Shown piece by piece: positions 24,658 through 32,317 of a DNA stretch of 64,000 nt. Position 1 is the first letter of the stretch; the number at the start of each line of letters is the position of its first letter. The position numbers and the translations under genes are program-made. The DNA is from Luteipulveratus mongoliensis (GTDB taxonomy: Bacteria > Actinomycetota > Actinomycetes > Actinomycetales > Dermatophilaceae): positions 434,001-498,000 of the forward strand of contig NZ_CP011112.1 in the NCBI RefSeq assembly GCF_001190945.1, in the 5' to 3' direction. The notes beneath the pieces are model-generated. The model was given only the letters and a program-made list of their open reading frames with translations. It did no database searches and was not told the origin of the DNA.

Positions 24658-26277
24658 TCAGATCCTCCAGCCGAAGTACTTCATGGCGATGCCCTTCCAC
24701 AACGGGGCATCAGGTCCTTTCATCACGGCGGTGCCCGAGGTCGCGTCACGGCGCGGGCCGTCGTCGACGTGCACGGGACGGGTCTTGACCGGGACCTTGA
24801 GGCCGGCGCGCACCGGCGCCAGGGCACTCATCGGGACCCGCATCCGAACCGTCTCCGCGGGGCCGACCGTCGCGTGCCCGACCGTCACGCGGGCGAACAT
24901 CCCCGTGCGGTAGAGCGTGACGGGAGTGCCCTCGGCGAAGGTGTCGTTGCGGTTGTCCGAGGCGACCAGGACGGTGCCGTGCTCCGTTGTCGTCCAGCTC
25001 GCGGACACGGTCGTCGGGACTCGTACGAGACCGAGCACGCACGCAGCCGCACCGACGAGCACCCCGGTGACCAGGACGATCCGTGCTCGGCTCGCGCCTC
25101 CGGTCCGTGCGACCCGGGCGATGCGCCGCAGACCGTTCAGCACCCAGACGGCCAGCCCGACGAGGACGCAGCCGCCGAGCACGATGCCGCTCGTGCCGAG
25201 CGCGGCGAGGACCCCACCCAGCGTGCGTACGGCCTGAGTCACGAGGACCGCCGGGAACACGATGCAGGCGATGCCGTACGCCGTCGCCCAGCGATGTCGT
25301 ACGAGTGAACGCTCGTACGTCCCGCCGAACAGGACGTGACCGACCGCGCCGCGGGCGTCGTGCATCGCCCGCCGACGCAGGTGGGGCTCGTCGAGGTGAG
25401 TCATCAAGGCGATGTAGCCGTCGAACTTCACGAACGGAAGGACGTTCAGTGCGGCGGCAATGTAGGTGGCGATGCACAGGATGACGAGGGTGTCGCGGAC
25501 GTCGCCGTTGGTGAACGGGATCCCGAGGGCGGCGATGCCGCCGATCACGAGCTGGGCGTAGATGCCGACCAGTGCGACATGGACCCGCTGGCGGTTCTCG
25601 GGCAGCCGCCAGCTGTCGGAGATGTCGCAGAAGAACGCGGGCGTGAGATAGAAGATCATGACCCCGATGCGCGAGGACTTGCCGCCGTAGCGGCTCAGCG
25701 TGGCCCCGTGCGCAAGCTCGTGCACGACGCTCGAGGTGCTGAACGCCAGGAACGCGGCGAGGTAGGTCCAGATCGAGAGTGGTCGGGTGACCGTGTCGCC
25801 GACGATCCGGTGGCCGACCAGCATCGTGAGGAGGCCGGCGACCACCAACAGTGCGGAGAGCGCACGGACCGACCGATGCGCCAGGAGCCGGACGACGGGT
25901 CGGATCACGCGGATGATCGCGCTCGGATCCAGCAGTGTGAGCTGGATGGTGAACGGCCGACGCACCGACAGGACTCGCTGGGGCTTGCGCTGCGACGTAC
26001 CGACCAGACACCCCTGCCGACCGAGCTCGGCGACTGCTCCGACCACCCGGTCCCGTGTCCACGGGTCGCCGAGGTCACGGATCAAGGCGTCCAGGTCGCG
26101 GCTCCCGTCCATCAAGGAGGCCGCCTGCGCCATCCACGACGTCGTCCGCAGGTAGTCGGTCGGCCCACGCTGGATGGTCCAGCTCGAGTTCTCGGCGATC
26201 GGTGGGTGCACCGTCACGTCATCACACAGCTGTGGTCCCACGGCGACGGTCGTCGGCATCGGAGCGTAAGTGGTCAT
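24658..26277 (-). CDS. Daptide-type M50 intramembrane metalloprotease with N-terminal RRE-like domain
   Basis: A 539-aa membrane zinc protease of the M50 (site-2 protease) family. HELAH (186-190) and N277...P280...DG (285-286) give the zinc ligands. About eight to ten hydrophobic segments surround them, and a beta-rich domain follows the last helix. Residues about 33-98 (ENSSWTIQRG...LAELGRQGCLVG region) resemble a PqqD-like RiPP recognition element. Its position in the operon matches the daptide protease, which removes the leader and perhaps exports the product. ATG 26277 (MTTYAPM) has GGAAGGA upstream; a longer open frame to 26460 crosses the hairpins and is rejected. Confidence 0.85.
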   Translation of the reverse strand: MTTYAPMPTTVAVGPQLCDDVTVHPPIAENSSWTIQRGPTDYLRTTSWMAQAASLMDGSRDLDALIRDLGDPWTRDRVVGAVAELGRQGCLVGTSQRKPQRVLSVRRPFTIQLTLLDPSAIIRVIRPVVRLLAHRSVRALSALLVVAGLLTMLVGHRIVGDTVTRPLSIWTYLAAFLAFSTSSVVHELAHGATLSRYGGKSSRIGVMIFYLTPAFFCDISDSWRLPENRQRVHVALVGIYAQLVIGGIAALGIPFTNGDVRDTLVILCIATYIAAALNVLPFVKFDGYIALMTHLDEPHLRRRAMHDARGAVGHVLFGGTYERSLVRHRWATAYGIACIVFPAVLVTQAVRTLGGVLAALGTSGIVLGGCVLVGLAVWVLNGLRRIARVARTGGASRARIVLVTGVLVGAAACVLGLVRVPTTVSASWTTTEHGTVLVASDNRNDTFAEGTPVTLYRTGMFARVTVGHATVGPAETVRMRVPMSALAPVRAGLKVPVKTRPVHVDDGPRRDATSGTAVMKGPDAPLWKGIAMKYFGWRI

Positions 26278-26388
26278 CGTCGGTCCTTCCTGTCGGACGC
26301 CGGCATCTGCGGGGTCTGGGTCATCGGGCGCGAGCGCCGTACAGTGGTTGGCATCGTCGGATCGTGCTCGGCGGATCTGGCTGGAACG

Positions 26389-26466
26389 GGACGCGGTGCG
26401 CGATTGGCGCGGGCACCGCGTCCTGTGTCGCTCCTGCGGTTTCGTCACGGGTGAGTGCACGTGACG
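26389..26466 (-). promoter_or_regulatory. Two hairpins before the M50 gene
   Basis: GGACGCGGTG/CACCGCGTCC (26389-26398 and 26414-26423) is a perfect 10-bp stem, and CGTCACG/CGTGACG (26443-26449 and 26460-26466) a perfect 7-bp stem. They lie in the leader between the precursor genes and the protease gene. The loop of the first contains GATTGGCGCG, which recurs in the neighbouring hairpin at 26470-26530, so the structures may have arisen by duplication. Confidence 0.55.
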
Positions 26467-26469
26467 TTG

Positions 26470-26530
26470 TCGGTGACGGACCGACGCGGGCGCATGATTG
26501 GCGCGTGCGCCGACCCCGGTCCGTCACCGA
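26470..26530 (-). terminator. Attenuator-like hairpin downstream of the daptide precursor genes
   Basis: TCGGTGACGGACC (26470-26482) and GGTCCGTCACCGA (26518-26530) are perfect 13-bp complementary arms, with an inner GGCGCA/TGCGCC pairing. The stem begins 15 nt after the stop codon of the second precursor gene on the minus-strand transcript. It probably stabilises the precursor messages and reduces read-through into the protease and LanKC genes, a common way to make more precursor than enzyme. No T tract follows, so partial termination or processing is inference. Confidence 0.65.
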
Positions 26531-26544
26531 TCAAGGGCGGTCGA

Positions 26545-26670
26545 TCAGGTGGCGACCGAAACGATGATCGAGATCGTCAGGATCGCGGTCGGCCAACCGA
26601 CCTGCGGGCTGGCGACCGGGGCCTCCAGCGTCTCCAGCTCCTGCATCGCGAGCTCAAAGTTCTCGTTCAT
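26545..26670 (-). CDS. Daptide-type RiPP precursor peptide, copy 2
   Basis: A 41-aa ribosomal peptide precursor beginning MNENFELAMQELETLEAP and ending ILTISIIVSVAT. The acidic N-terminal half is the leader. The C-terminal half is a hydrophobic, Ser/Thr-containing core with no Cys. The very last residue is Thr, the defining feature of daptide precursors, whose terminal Thr is converted to N,N-dimethyl-1,2-propanediamine. AGAAGGG lies eight bases before the ATG. It is identical in protein sequence to the copy at 26777-26902. A longer frame reaching 26754 exists but has no matching counterpart in the other copy. The leader cleavage site is not certain; the AP at residues 17-18 is a reasonable boundary. 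Confidence 0.9.
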   Translation of the reverse strand: MNENFELAMQELETLEAPVASPQVGWPTAILTISIIVSVAT

Positions 26671-26776
26671 GATGAAATCCCTTCTCTTTGTTGGCGATCC
26701 GGCCAGGTGGCCGGTCCGTGGTGCCGTCGACCAGTCAGTCGACGAGTGGTTCATGCGACGATTGAGACCGTCTGGA

Positions 26777-26902
26777 TCAGGTGGCGACCGAGACGATGAT
26801 CGAGATCGTCAGGATCGCGGTCGGCCAACCGACCTGCGGGCTGGCGACCGGGGCCTCCAGCGTCTCCAGCTCCTGCATCGCGAGCTCAAAGTTCTCGTTC
26901 AT
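26777..26902 (-). CDS. Daptide-type RiPP precursor peptide, copy 1
   Basis: A 41-aa precursor with protein sequence identical to the second copy (one GAG/GAA base difference read as a synonymous Val codon on the coding strand). It lies 92 bp downstream of the dehydrogenase gene, with the same AGAAGGG ribosome-binding site. The acidic leader, helix-prone hydrophobic core and terminal Thr fit a membrane-active daptide. Duplicated precursors are usual in daptide clusters, but identical ones add dose rather than product diversity. The core has three Thr, three Ser and no Cys, so the co-encoded LanKC could only dehydrate it, not form lanthionine, unless another thiol peptide is used. Confidence 0.9.
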   Translation of the reverse strand: MNENFELAMQELETLEAPVASPQVGWPTAILTISIIVSVAT

Positions 26903-26994
26903 GATGAAATCCCTTCTCTTTGTTGATGATCCGACCGGTTGGCCGGGCCACATCTGTGAGCTGCTGACGCCTGGGTCGGCGCGCCAACGGCGGG

Positions 26995-28173
26995 TTAGGC
27001 GGTAAGAAGAGGCCGATCCGGTGCTGGCTCCGGCGAGACGGACAGGAGATCGGTGAGGTCGTCCGTGTCGAGGTCACCGAGCATGGGCAGACCGGCACCC
27101 CAGCGCTGATGGACCCGACGTACCAGGACTGCGCGATCGCCCGAGGACAACGCAACGGGCTCGACTCCCCACCGCTCGACGAGCTGGGCCAGACCACGCA
27201 CCGGATCGGGATCGAGCGGTGCCGCATGGTGCGTCCGCACGACCGTCCACACCTGGCTCAGCCGTTGGGCGGAGCCGTAGCGGCGGTCCCCGGCGAGCAC
27301 GGCCCTCCACACCGCGGGGAGCACGGCAGCGAGGCAGGGGACCTTCCGCGTACCTGTGAGCAACGAGAGCTCAGAGGCGATGAGCCAGGACTTGATCCCG
27401 AACGGCGGTCGCCCGAGGTGTAGTGCCGGCACATGACTCATGGCGCTGATGCGGGCCACCACGGCCGGCGTCGGCTCGCCGTCGGCCGCCGCTCGGTCAA
27501 GAGTGTTGGACGCTCTGATCAGCTCTCCGATCAGCGCCAGGACGACCGAGTCCTGCGGTTGCACTGTGTCGTGCGTCGAGATGTGGGCTGAGGACAATCG
27601 GTGCAGGACCTCGACGATGCCTTCGTGAATCAGCCACGGCGGCAACGTCTCCCGGGCCTGTGGGTCATGGACGGCCGCCACTGGGCGCAGCGCCGGACCG
27701 AGCACGAGATGCCGGGACCGAGGGTGGTCCAGGACAGCCGCAGCCGCGACCTCGGAACCGGTGCCCAGGGTGCTCGGGACCGCCACCACGGGACGCTGCT
27801 GACCGCCTGGGGCCGGCAGCACGATCAGGCCGGATCGTCCGGGCCGCGAGAGCATCCGGCGGGTGGTTCCCGAGTCCGCCATCGACACCGCGAGCTTCAC
27901 GCTGTCCATGACCGTGCCACCGCCGATCGCTACGACGACATCAGCGCCGTCCAGGTGATCTGACAGGCGCTCGATCTCGTCGAGGCTGTTGCGCCCGGCA
28001 TGCGTCCGCTGGGAGACAGTGGCACCGAAGCCGTTCAGCCAGTCGTGGGCCGTTGTCACGACCGGAGAGGACTCGAGCGCCGGATCGACGACGACGACCG
28101 CATGCTCGGGCGCCTGCTGCGTCCGCAACATGACTTCGTGGGATGCATTGGCCCACAACGCTTTTGAGTTCAT
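26995..28173 (-). CDS. Daptide-type iron-ADH-fold dehydrogenase (oxidative decarboxylase)
   Basis: A 392-aa protein of the iron-containing alcohol dehydrogenase fold. AIGGGTVMDSVK (82-93) and AVPSTLGTGSEV (131-142) bind NAD(P). In daptide pathways this enzyme oxidises the C-terminal Thr so that it decarboxylates to a ketone. By eye alignment only one of the four family metal ligands seems kept (His191); the positions of the Asp and the two later His residues appear to be Val187, a non-His in the 263 region and Cys280 (KVPCLAAVLP). So the metal site may be altered. It overlaps the aminotransferase gene by ATGA. The assignment rests on fold plus operon content. Confidence 0.85.
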   Translation of the reverse strand: MNSKALWANASHEVMLRTQQAPEHAVVVVDPALESSPVVTTAHDWLNGFGATVSQRTHAGRNSLDEIERLSDHLDGADVVVAIGGGTVMDSVKLAVSMADSGTTRRMLSRPGRSGLIVLPAPGGQQRPVVAVPSTLGTGSEVAAAAVLDHPRSRHLVLGPALRPVAAVHDPQARETLPPWLIHEGIVEVLHRLSSAHISTHDTVQPQDSVVLALIGELIRASNTLDRAAADGEPTPAVVARISAMSHVPALHLGRPPFGIKSWLIASELSLLTGTRKVPCLAAVLPAVWRAVLAGDRRYGSAQRLSQVWTVVRTHHAAPLDPDPVRGLAQLVERWGVEPVALSSGDRAVLVRRVHQRWGAGLPMLGDLDTDDLTDLLSVSPEPAPDRPLLTA

Positions 28174-29432
28174 GCCGCGCGCCGGTGGGAGAGTGAGCGC
28201 CAGCTGCTGAGGCCGACGCGCAGCGCGGTGAAGAGCTCGTCGAAGTCTGCGTCGGTGTAGGTCAGCGCCGGAATCAGCTGCACTCCCTGACGACCTGGAT
28301 AGACCACGACGCCGGCCTCACGAATCTGGCTGACCAGCTGTCCGACATCCACCTGCGGCATCGGGCGGCCGTTCGCTCCCCGAATCTCCACCGCCCTGAA
28401 CAGTCCTCGGCCTCGCAGCTCTCCGACCGACTCGTCGTCCTCGGCGAGTGCCCGGAGTCGGTTGTCGAGCTCTGCGCCTCGGGAGCGGGTGAGGTCCAGC
28501 GCGCCGAGCCGGTCGAACTCGGAGAGGGTCGCGGTGATCGCGGCGCACGCCACAGCGGTGCCGCCCTGCGTCTCGCCGTGCACGAGTCCTGCGTCGGTGT
28601 CGACGAACGGCGCGTAGACCGATTCGGACACGAGGACGGCGGCAGTCGCCTGAGCGCCGTTCGTCAGGCCCTTCGAGCTGATCAGCACATCGGGCGGTCC
28701 ACTCCACTCATCACTGGCGAAGAAGACGCCCGTCCGACCGAATCCGGTGGCGACCTCGTCGGCGACCAGGACGAACGGGTGCTCCTCACGTAGGGCGAGG
28801 AGAACATCGACGAATTCGGTTGTCAGCTCGACACATCCGTTGCCGATGACCGGCTCCACGACGACGGCGGCGATCGAGTCACCCTGAGCATCGAACAGGG
28901 CGCGCAGGGCCACCGAGTCGTTCGGCGGGACGTGTCGGACCAGTGACTGGTCGACGCCGTACATCCGTTGACCGAGCTGCTCGCCCGTCAGGGCGAAGCT
29001 GCCCATCTTCAGGCCGTGGTACGAGTCGCGCAACGAGACGACGATGCGTCGGCGGGTCCGTCCCGCGAGGAGCTGGTGCTGGCGCGCGAGCTTGATCACC
29101 ACGTCGTTAGCGGCACCGCCCGAGGTCGTGAACATGACCTTCGTGAAGTGGGCTGCCCCCGCTCGGCTCACCAGGGCGTCGGCGGCCGCACGAGCGTGGG
29201 GGTTCTCTGACCGGAAGACGCCCAAGTACGACGCGTCGCGGAGAGCGTCGCCGCACGCCTGGGCGACGGCCTCGTTGCCGTAGCCGAGGTTGACGTTCCA
29301 CAGACCACTCGTCGCGCACAGCAGCTCTCGACCGGTCGCCGTACGAACTCGCGTGCCTGTGGCGGACACGAGACAGAGCTCGTCCTGGCCGTGTTCTGAC
29401 GGGCTGAGGAAGTAGGGCCAGAGGGCACTCAT
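28170..29432 (-). CDS. Daptide-type class III aminotransferase (PLP)
   Basis: A 420-aa fold type I, class III aminotransferase. LVADEVATGFGRTG (222-235) has the cofactor Asp225, and ISSKGLTNG (251-259) has the Schiff-base Lys254. The SxxYHG (137-140) and HGETQGGTAVAC segments complete the active site. In daptide maturation the transaminase converts the C-terminal ketone left after decarboxylation of Thr into an amine. It overlaps its neighbours on both sides by ATGA, so it is translated in strict coupling with the dehydrogenase and methyltransferase. On its own it resembles many omega-transaminases; the specific role comes from context. Confidence 0.9.
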   Translation of the reverse strand: MSALWPYFLSPSEHGQDELCLVSATGTRVRTATGRELLCATSGLWNVNLGYGNEAVAQACGDALRDASYLGVFRSENPHARAAADALVSRAGAAHFTKVMFTTSGGAANDVVIKLARQHQLLAGRTRRRIVVSLRDSYHGLKMGSFALTGEQLGQRMYGVDQSLVRHVPPNDSVALRALFDAQGDSIAAVVVEPVIGNGCVELTTEFVDVLLALREEHPFVLVADEVATGFGRTGVFFASDEWSGPPDVLISSKGLTNGAQATAAVLVSESVYAPFVDTDAGLVHGETQGGTAVACAAITATLSEFDRLGALDLTRSRGAELDNRLRALAEDDESVGELRGRGLFRAVEIRGANGRPMPQVDVGQLVSQIREAGVVVYPGRQGVQLIPALTYTDADFDELFTALRVGLSSWRSLSHRRAA

Positions 29433-30181
29433 CGCGGACTCCGTTCGAAGGTCATCAGCTCGGTGAGCAGGTGGTTGCCGGTGAGTGGAAGTGCTTGCTG
29501 TGCAAGCAGACTCAGGCCGTGCTCCTCGGCCTCAGCACGGATCTGCTCCGGCGGGATCAGGCGGATGCGGGTGGTGAAGACATCGACCGCGTCAGGTGCC
29601 TCACCCACGACGAGCGTCACGTCGCGATGGCCTCGTCCGGGATCAACGTGCTCGCGCATCTGGAGCGGCCGACCACTGGTGGTCGTGCCCTGCAGCTCGA
29701 CCGCGGGATCGTCCGGCCTCCAGGTCGGCGACAGGTGCACCGTCGTGAGGACGAGCACGCCGTCGGGATCGAGATGCTGTCGCGCGGAGCTGAACAGACC
29801 CGCCCGGCCGGCGTCGTCCAGCAAGGACGCGGACGTCGTACCCACCGTGATCACGCCGTAGGTCGTGCCGAGGTCGAATGCGCTCATGTCGCCGTGCACG
29901 ACCTGGGCTCGGTCCTGCACTGCTCGCGGCAGCCGTCCCAGTCGCTCGCCCAGCAGCCGAACCATGGCTGGTGCGTAGTCGAGCGCGGTCACCTCACGCC
30001 CGAGCGCGAGGAACGGGAAGGTGAGCCGTCCGCCGCCGGCGGCGAGGTCGAGGACCGGCCCCGGGTGATCGCGTACGACCCTCGTCATCTCACGCAGATC
30101 GCTGGCGTCATGCCGAGCGATGTCGTCGTAGATCACCGCACCTGCATCGCTGTAGAGGTCCTCGGACGCCATGGCGGTCAT
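29429..30181 (-). CDS. Daptide-type class I SAM-dependent N-methyltransferase
   Basis: A 250-aa class I methyltransferase. The AdoMet-binding motif I VLDLAAGGGRLTFPFLALG (about 43-61), the acidic ALDYAPAMV end of strand 2, and VVHGDMSAFDLG are clear. In the daptide pathway it would dimethylate the new C-terminal amine to give the dimethyl-1,2-propanediamine terminus. It starts at ATG 30181, overlapping the RRE protein stop by ATGA; a second in-frame ATG three codons later is an alternative. Nothing suggests another substrate nearby. Confidence 0.88.
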   Translation of the reverse strand: MTAMASEDLYSDAGAVIYDDIARHDASDLREMTRVVRDHPGPVLDLAAGGGRLTFPFLALGREVTALDYAPAMVRLLGERLGRLPRAVQDRAQVVHGDMSAFDLGTTYGVITVGTTSASLLDDAGRAGLFSSARQHLDPDGVLVLTTVHLSPTWRPDDPAVELQGTTTSGRPLQMREHVDPGRGHRDVTLVVGEAPDAVDVFTTRIRLIPPEQIRAEAEEHGLSLLAQQALPLTGNHLLTELMTFERSPR

Positions 30182-31167
30182 GCCGCGCTCCCGACCAGCT
30201 GCGCCGCACGGGCGTCGGCGAACGGCACGAGCCGGTGGTGCTCGAGCAGCTCGAGTCCGCCGGTGATCAGGGCGCTCGGCAGCACGTCCTCGAGGTCCTC
30301 AGCGCTGGGGGCGCTGGTCAGTGCTTCCAGCACGCCCGCCGTCTCGGCGTTGACCGTGAAGGTGCGGCCGGTCAGCGGGTCGTGCGCCAGGACCCGGTCG
30401 GTGCAGGTGACCGAGATGATGCTGCCGGGTGCCAGGTCCTTGGCCCGCCCGTCACCGAATCCGGAGACGGCGGTGGCCTCGAGACCCATGGCGGCGACGT
30501 ACCGCAGGAGGCGGACCGCCCTCAGGTATCGGTCCATCCACGGCCGCTCGGCGAGCTCGCCCGCGAGCGCGCCCGGCGTCAGCCGTCGGCTCAAGGCTTC
30601 GTACGCTCCCGCGTCCTGCCAGCGCAGCTCGACCTGCTCGAGGGTGTCGTCCACGGTGCCGAGCACCGCGCCGCCGGGGCTGGTGCTGACCTGCCCGCCC
30701 TCGACGTACAGGCGGTGTGTCGGTCCTCCGTGAGGCGAGTGCAGACCGAGGGCGTTCTGGTCGGCGAGCTCGAACAGCGGGTTGAGCAGGTGCTCGGCGA
30801 ACGTTCCATCGCGCTCGGCGGCGTCGGCGTCGGCGATGAAGGACCGCAGATCGTCCGCGTCGTGCACCCGCAGCAGGGTGGGGCCGGGCACGGCGAGGAA
30901 CGCGGCCATCGCGTAGGCCTGCACCTCGATGTAGGTCGTGCCGTCGAGGCAGGCCTCGTCACCGGGCTCGGCCAGTCGGCCGTCGAGGCTCGGTCCGGCG
31001 AGCTGGGCTCCGGAGGGCGCGAAGACCGTACGTCCGTGGCCGAGTGAGCCGGCCAGCACCGCGGCCACGTCGTCCGGGTCGACGACCAAGGTGACCGCCG
31101 TCCGGTCCGCTGTGTGGTCCGGGACCCAGCCCGTCGCCCAGTGGATGAGCTGTGCTTTGTCAGTCAT
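30178..31167 (-). CDS. Daptide-type RiPP recognition (RRE-containing) protein
   Basis: A 329-aa protein with no obvious catalytic motif. The C-terminal part (about residues 240-325: PGSIISVTCTDRVLAHDPLT, then FTVNAETAGVLEALTSAP) has the beta-beta-beta-helix pattern of a PqqD-like RiPP recognition element. It would bind the precursor leader and present it to the modifying enzymes. Size, C-terminal RRE and place next to the methyltransferase agree with the daptide recognition protein. ATG 31167 overlaps the preceding stop (ATGA). A much longer frame running up to 32655 in the same phase is an artefact that crosses the upstream gene. Confidence 0.8.
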   Translation of the reverse strand: MTDKAQLIHWATGWVPDHTADRTAVTLVVDPDDVAAVLAGSLGHGRTVFAPSGAQLAGPSLDGRLAEPGDEACLDGTTYIEVQAYAMAAFLAVPGPTLLRVHDADDLRSFIADADAAERDGTFAEHLLNPLFELADQNALGLHSPHGGPTHRLYVEGGQVSTSPGGAVLGTVDDTLEQVELRWQDAGAYEALSRRLTPGALAGELAERPWMDRYLRAVRLLRYVAAMGLEATAVSGFGDGRAKDLAPGSIISVTCTDRVLAHDPLTGRTFTVNAETAGVLEALTSAPSAEDLEDVLPSALITGGLELLEHHRLVPFADARAAQLVGSAA

Positions 31168-32114
31168 GACGCCTCCAGAGGTGGGCATGTCGTGCTGCCC
31201 GCGGCAGCGTGATGGGTGATCTCGATGAGGTCCTTGAGGCCGGCCGGTACGCCTAGGGCCCCAGCGACACCGGTGACGTTGAGCACCAGCTCGTCGACGC
31301 CGACCCGCTCGTACGCGGCGATACCGTCCTGGATGTCGGCCATCGACCCGGCCAGACACCCGCCCGCGGCGATGAGCCCGCCGGCGATCGCGTGCAGGTC
31401 GTCGCCGAGGGCGACGCCGCCGCGCCGGAGCATGTCGCGGTAGTGCGGTGCCTGCAGGTGAGCGCGGCTGCCAGCCACGATGAGCTCGACCAGGTCCCTC
31501 CCGGTCGCGGCGAGCACGGTGGGAACGACTGTGACCAGGCGCGTCCTCGACGACGTGTTGACCGACCGCAGCGCCGGGCGGATGGTGTCCTCCAGGTAGG
31601 CCGGCGGTGTCATCCAGGACACCGCGAAGTCGGCGAATTCGCCTGCGACAGCGGCCATCCCGGGTCGGAGCACTCCGAGCCCGAGCCGCACCGGTGCGTG
31701 GGTCAAGTGGGCCAGTCCCGAACCGCCGGCGCTCGTGTCGTCCAGGAACCGGCGTACGGACGTGAGGTAGGAGCGGGAGGTGCCCAGCGGGCTGCGATAG
31801 GTCTCGCCCAGAAGAGCGCGCTGTAGCGCCACGCTGCCTGGGCCGTACGCGATGTCGACCGGGCTGGTGGTCTGCGCGGCAAGGGATCGGGCCTGGGCCG
31901 CCGCCTGGAAGGGGTGACGCAGCGGCATGAGGCTGACCGCGATCCCGACCTGACCGATGTGGGGGAGGACGGCCGCGAGGTGCTGGTAGGTCTCCAACCG
32001 GGTCGACTCGCCCTGCCACACCCGAGAGATCGCACAGTGCCGCAGGACCTTGGCCGCGGCGTCGACCTGGGCCGTCGTGCTGGGCACGAAGGGGAGAAGG
32101 ACGCTGATCTCCAT
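31164..32114 (-). CDS. LLM class flavin-dependent oxidoreductase of the daptide operon
   Basis: A 316-aa luciferase-like (LLM) TIM-barrel oxidoreductase: MEISVLLPFVP start, AAAKVLRHCAISRVWQGES, VGIAVSLMPLRHPFQAA and GPGSVALQRALLGETYRSP. It would use FMN or F420. It is the first gene of the operon, with GGAGG nine bases before ATG 32114 and ATGA coupling to the RRE gene. The core daptide chemistry (decarboxylation, transamination, methylation) does not need it, so it may carry out an extra tailoring step, for example reduction of dehydroamino acids made by LanKC to D-amino acids or oxidation of the product. That suggestion is inference. Confidence 0.8.
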   Translation of the reverse strand: MEISVLLPFVPSTTAQVDAAAKVLRHCAISRVWQGESTRLETYQHLAAVLPHIGQVGIAVSLMPLRHPFQAAAQARSLAAQTTSPVDIAYGPGSVALQRALLGETYRSPLGTSRSYLTSVRRFLDDTSAGGSGLAHLTHAPVRLGLGVLRPGMAAVAGEFADFAVSWMTPPAYLEDTIRPALRSVNTSSRTRLVTVVPTVLAATGRDLVELIVAGSRAHLQAPHYRDMLRRGGVALGDDLHAIAGGLIAAGGCLAGSMADIQDGIAAYERVGVDELVLNVTGVAGALGVPAGLKDLIEITHHAAAGSTTCPPLEAS

Positions 32115-32211
32115 CGCAGGACACCTCCGCTCGGTGGTCGGGAGCAGCTCCGGTGAGCTGCGTGGCATCAGCACACCGCCGCGGGCAGGTCCCGCACATC
32201 GGGGAGGTCCA

Positions 32212-32271
32212 CCCCCATACGTGTTTCGTCAGCGGCCCGCACCTGGGGACGGCGGGCGACGAATATGGGGG
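32212..32271. promoter_or_regulatory. Inverted repeat in the divergent promoter of the two RiPP operons
   Basis: Left arm CCCCCATA then TTCGTC (32212-32230, with CGTGT between the two blocks) mirrors right arm GACGAATATGGGGG (32258-32271). Both blocks match perfectly, 14 bp in all. It lies in the 203-bp gap between the daptide operon and the LanM gene and could let one regulator, plausibly the LAL-type LuxR protein encoded at 35.4 kb, control both directions. Confidence 0.5.
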
Positions 32272-32317
32272 ATGTCCACGCATGTGGGGATCGGTGGTCC
32301 GCTGAGACGGTGGACTC

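Larger units (their letters stand above)
26543..26925. repeat. Tandem duplication of the precursor gene unit
   Basis: Two 151-bp units (26543-26693 and 26775-26925, offset 232 bp) are identical except for one synonymous base. Each contains the whole precursor coding sequence, its ribosome-binding site and part of the leader. The 80 bp between them is only partly conserved. Confidence 0.95.

Noticed and set aside
24658-26460. 600-codon frame for the M50 protease
   Set aside because: The extra 61 codons cross hairpins and have no family similarity; ATG 26277 has GGAAGGA.
26321-26527. 68-codon minus-strand frame between the precursors and M50, considered as a third precursor
   Set aside because: No resemblance to the two precursors, no ribosome-binding site, and it is covered by the hairpins.
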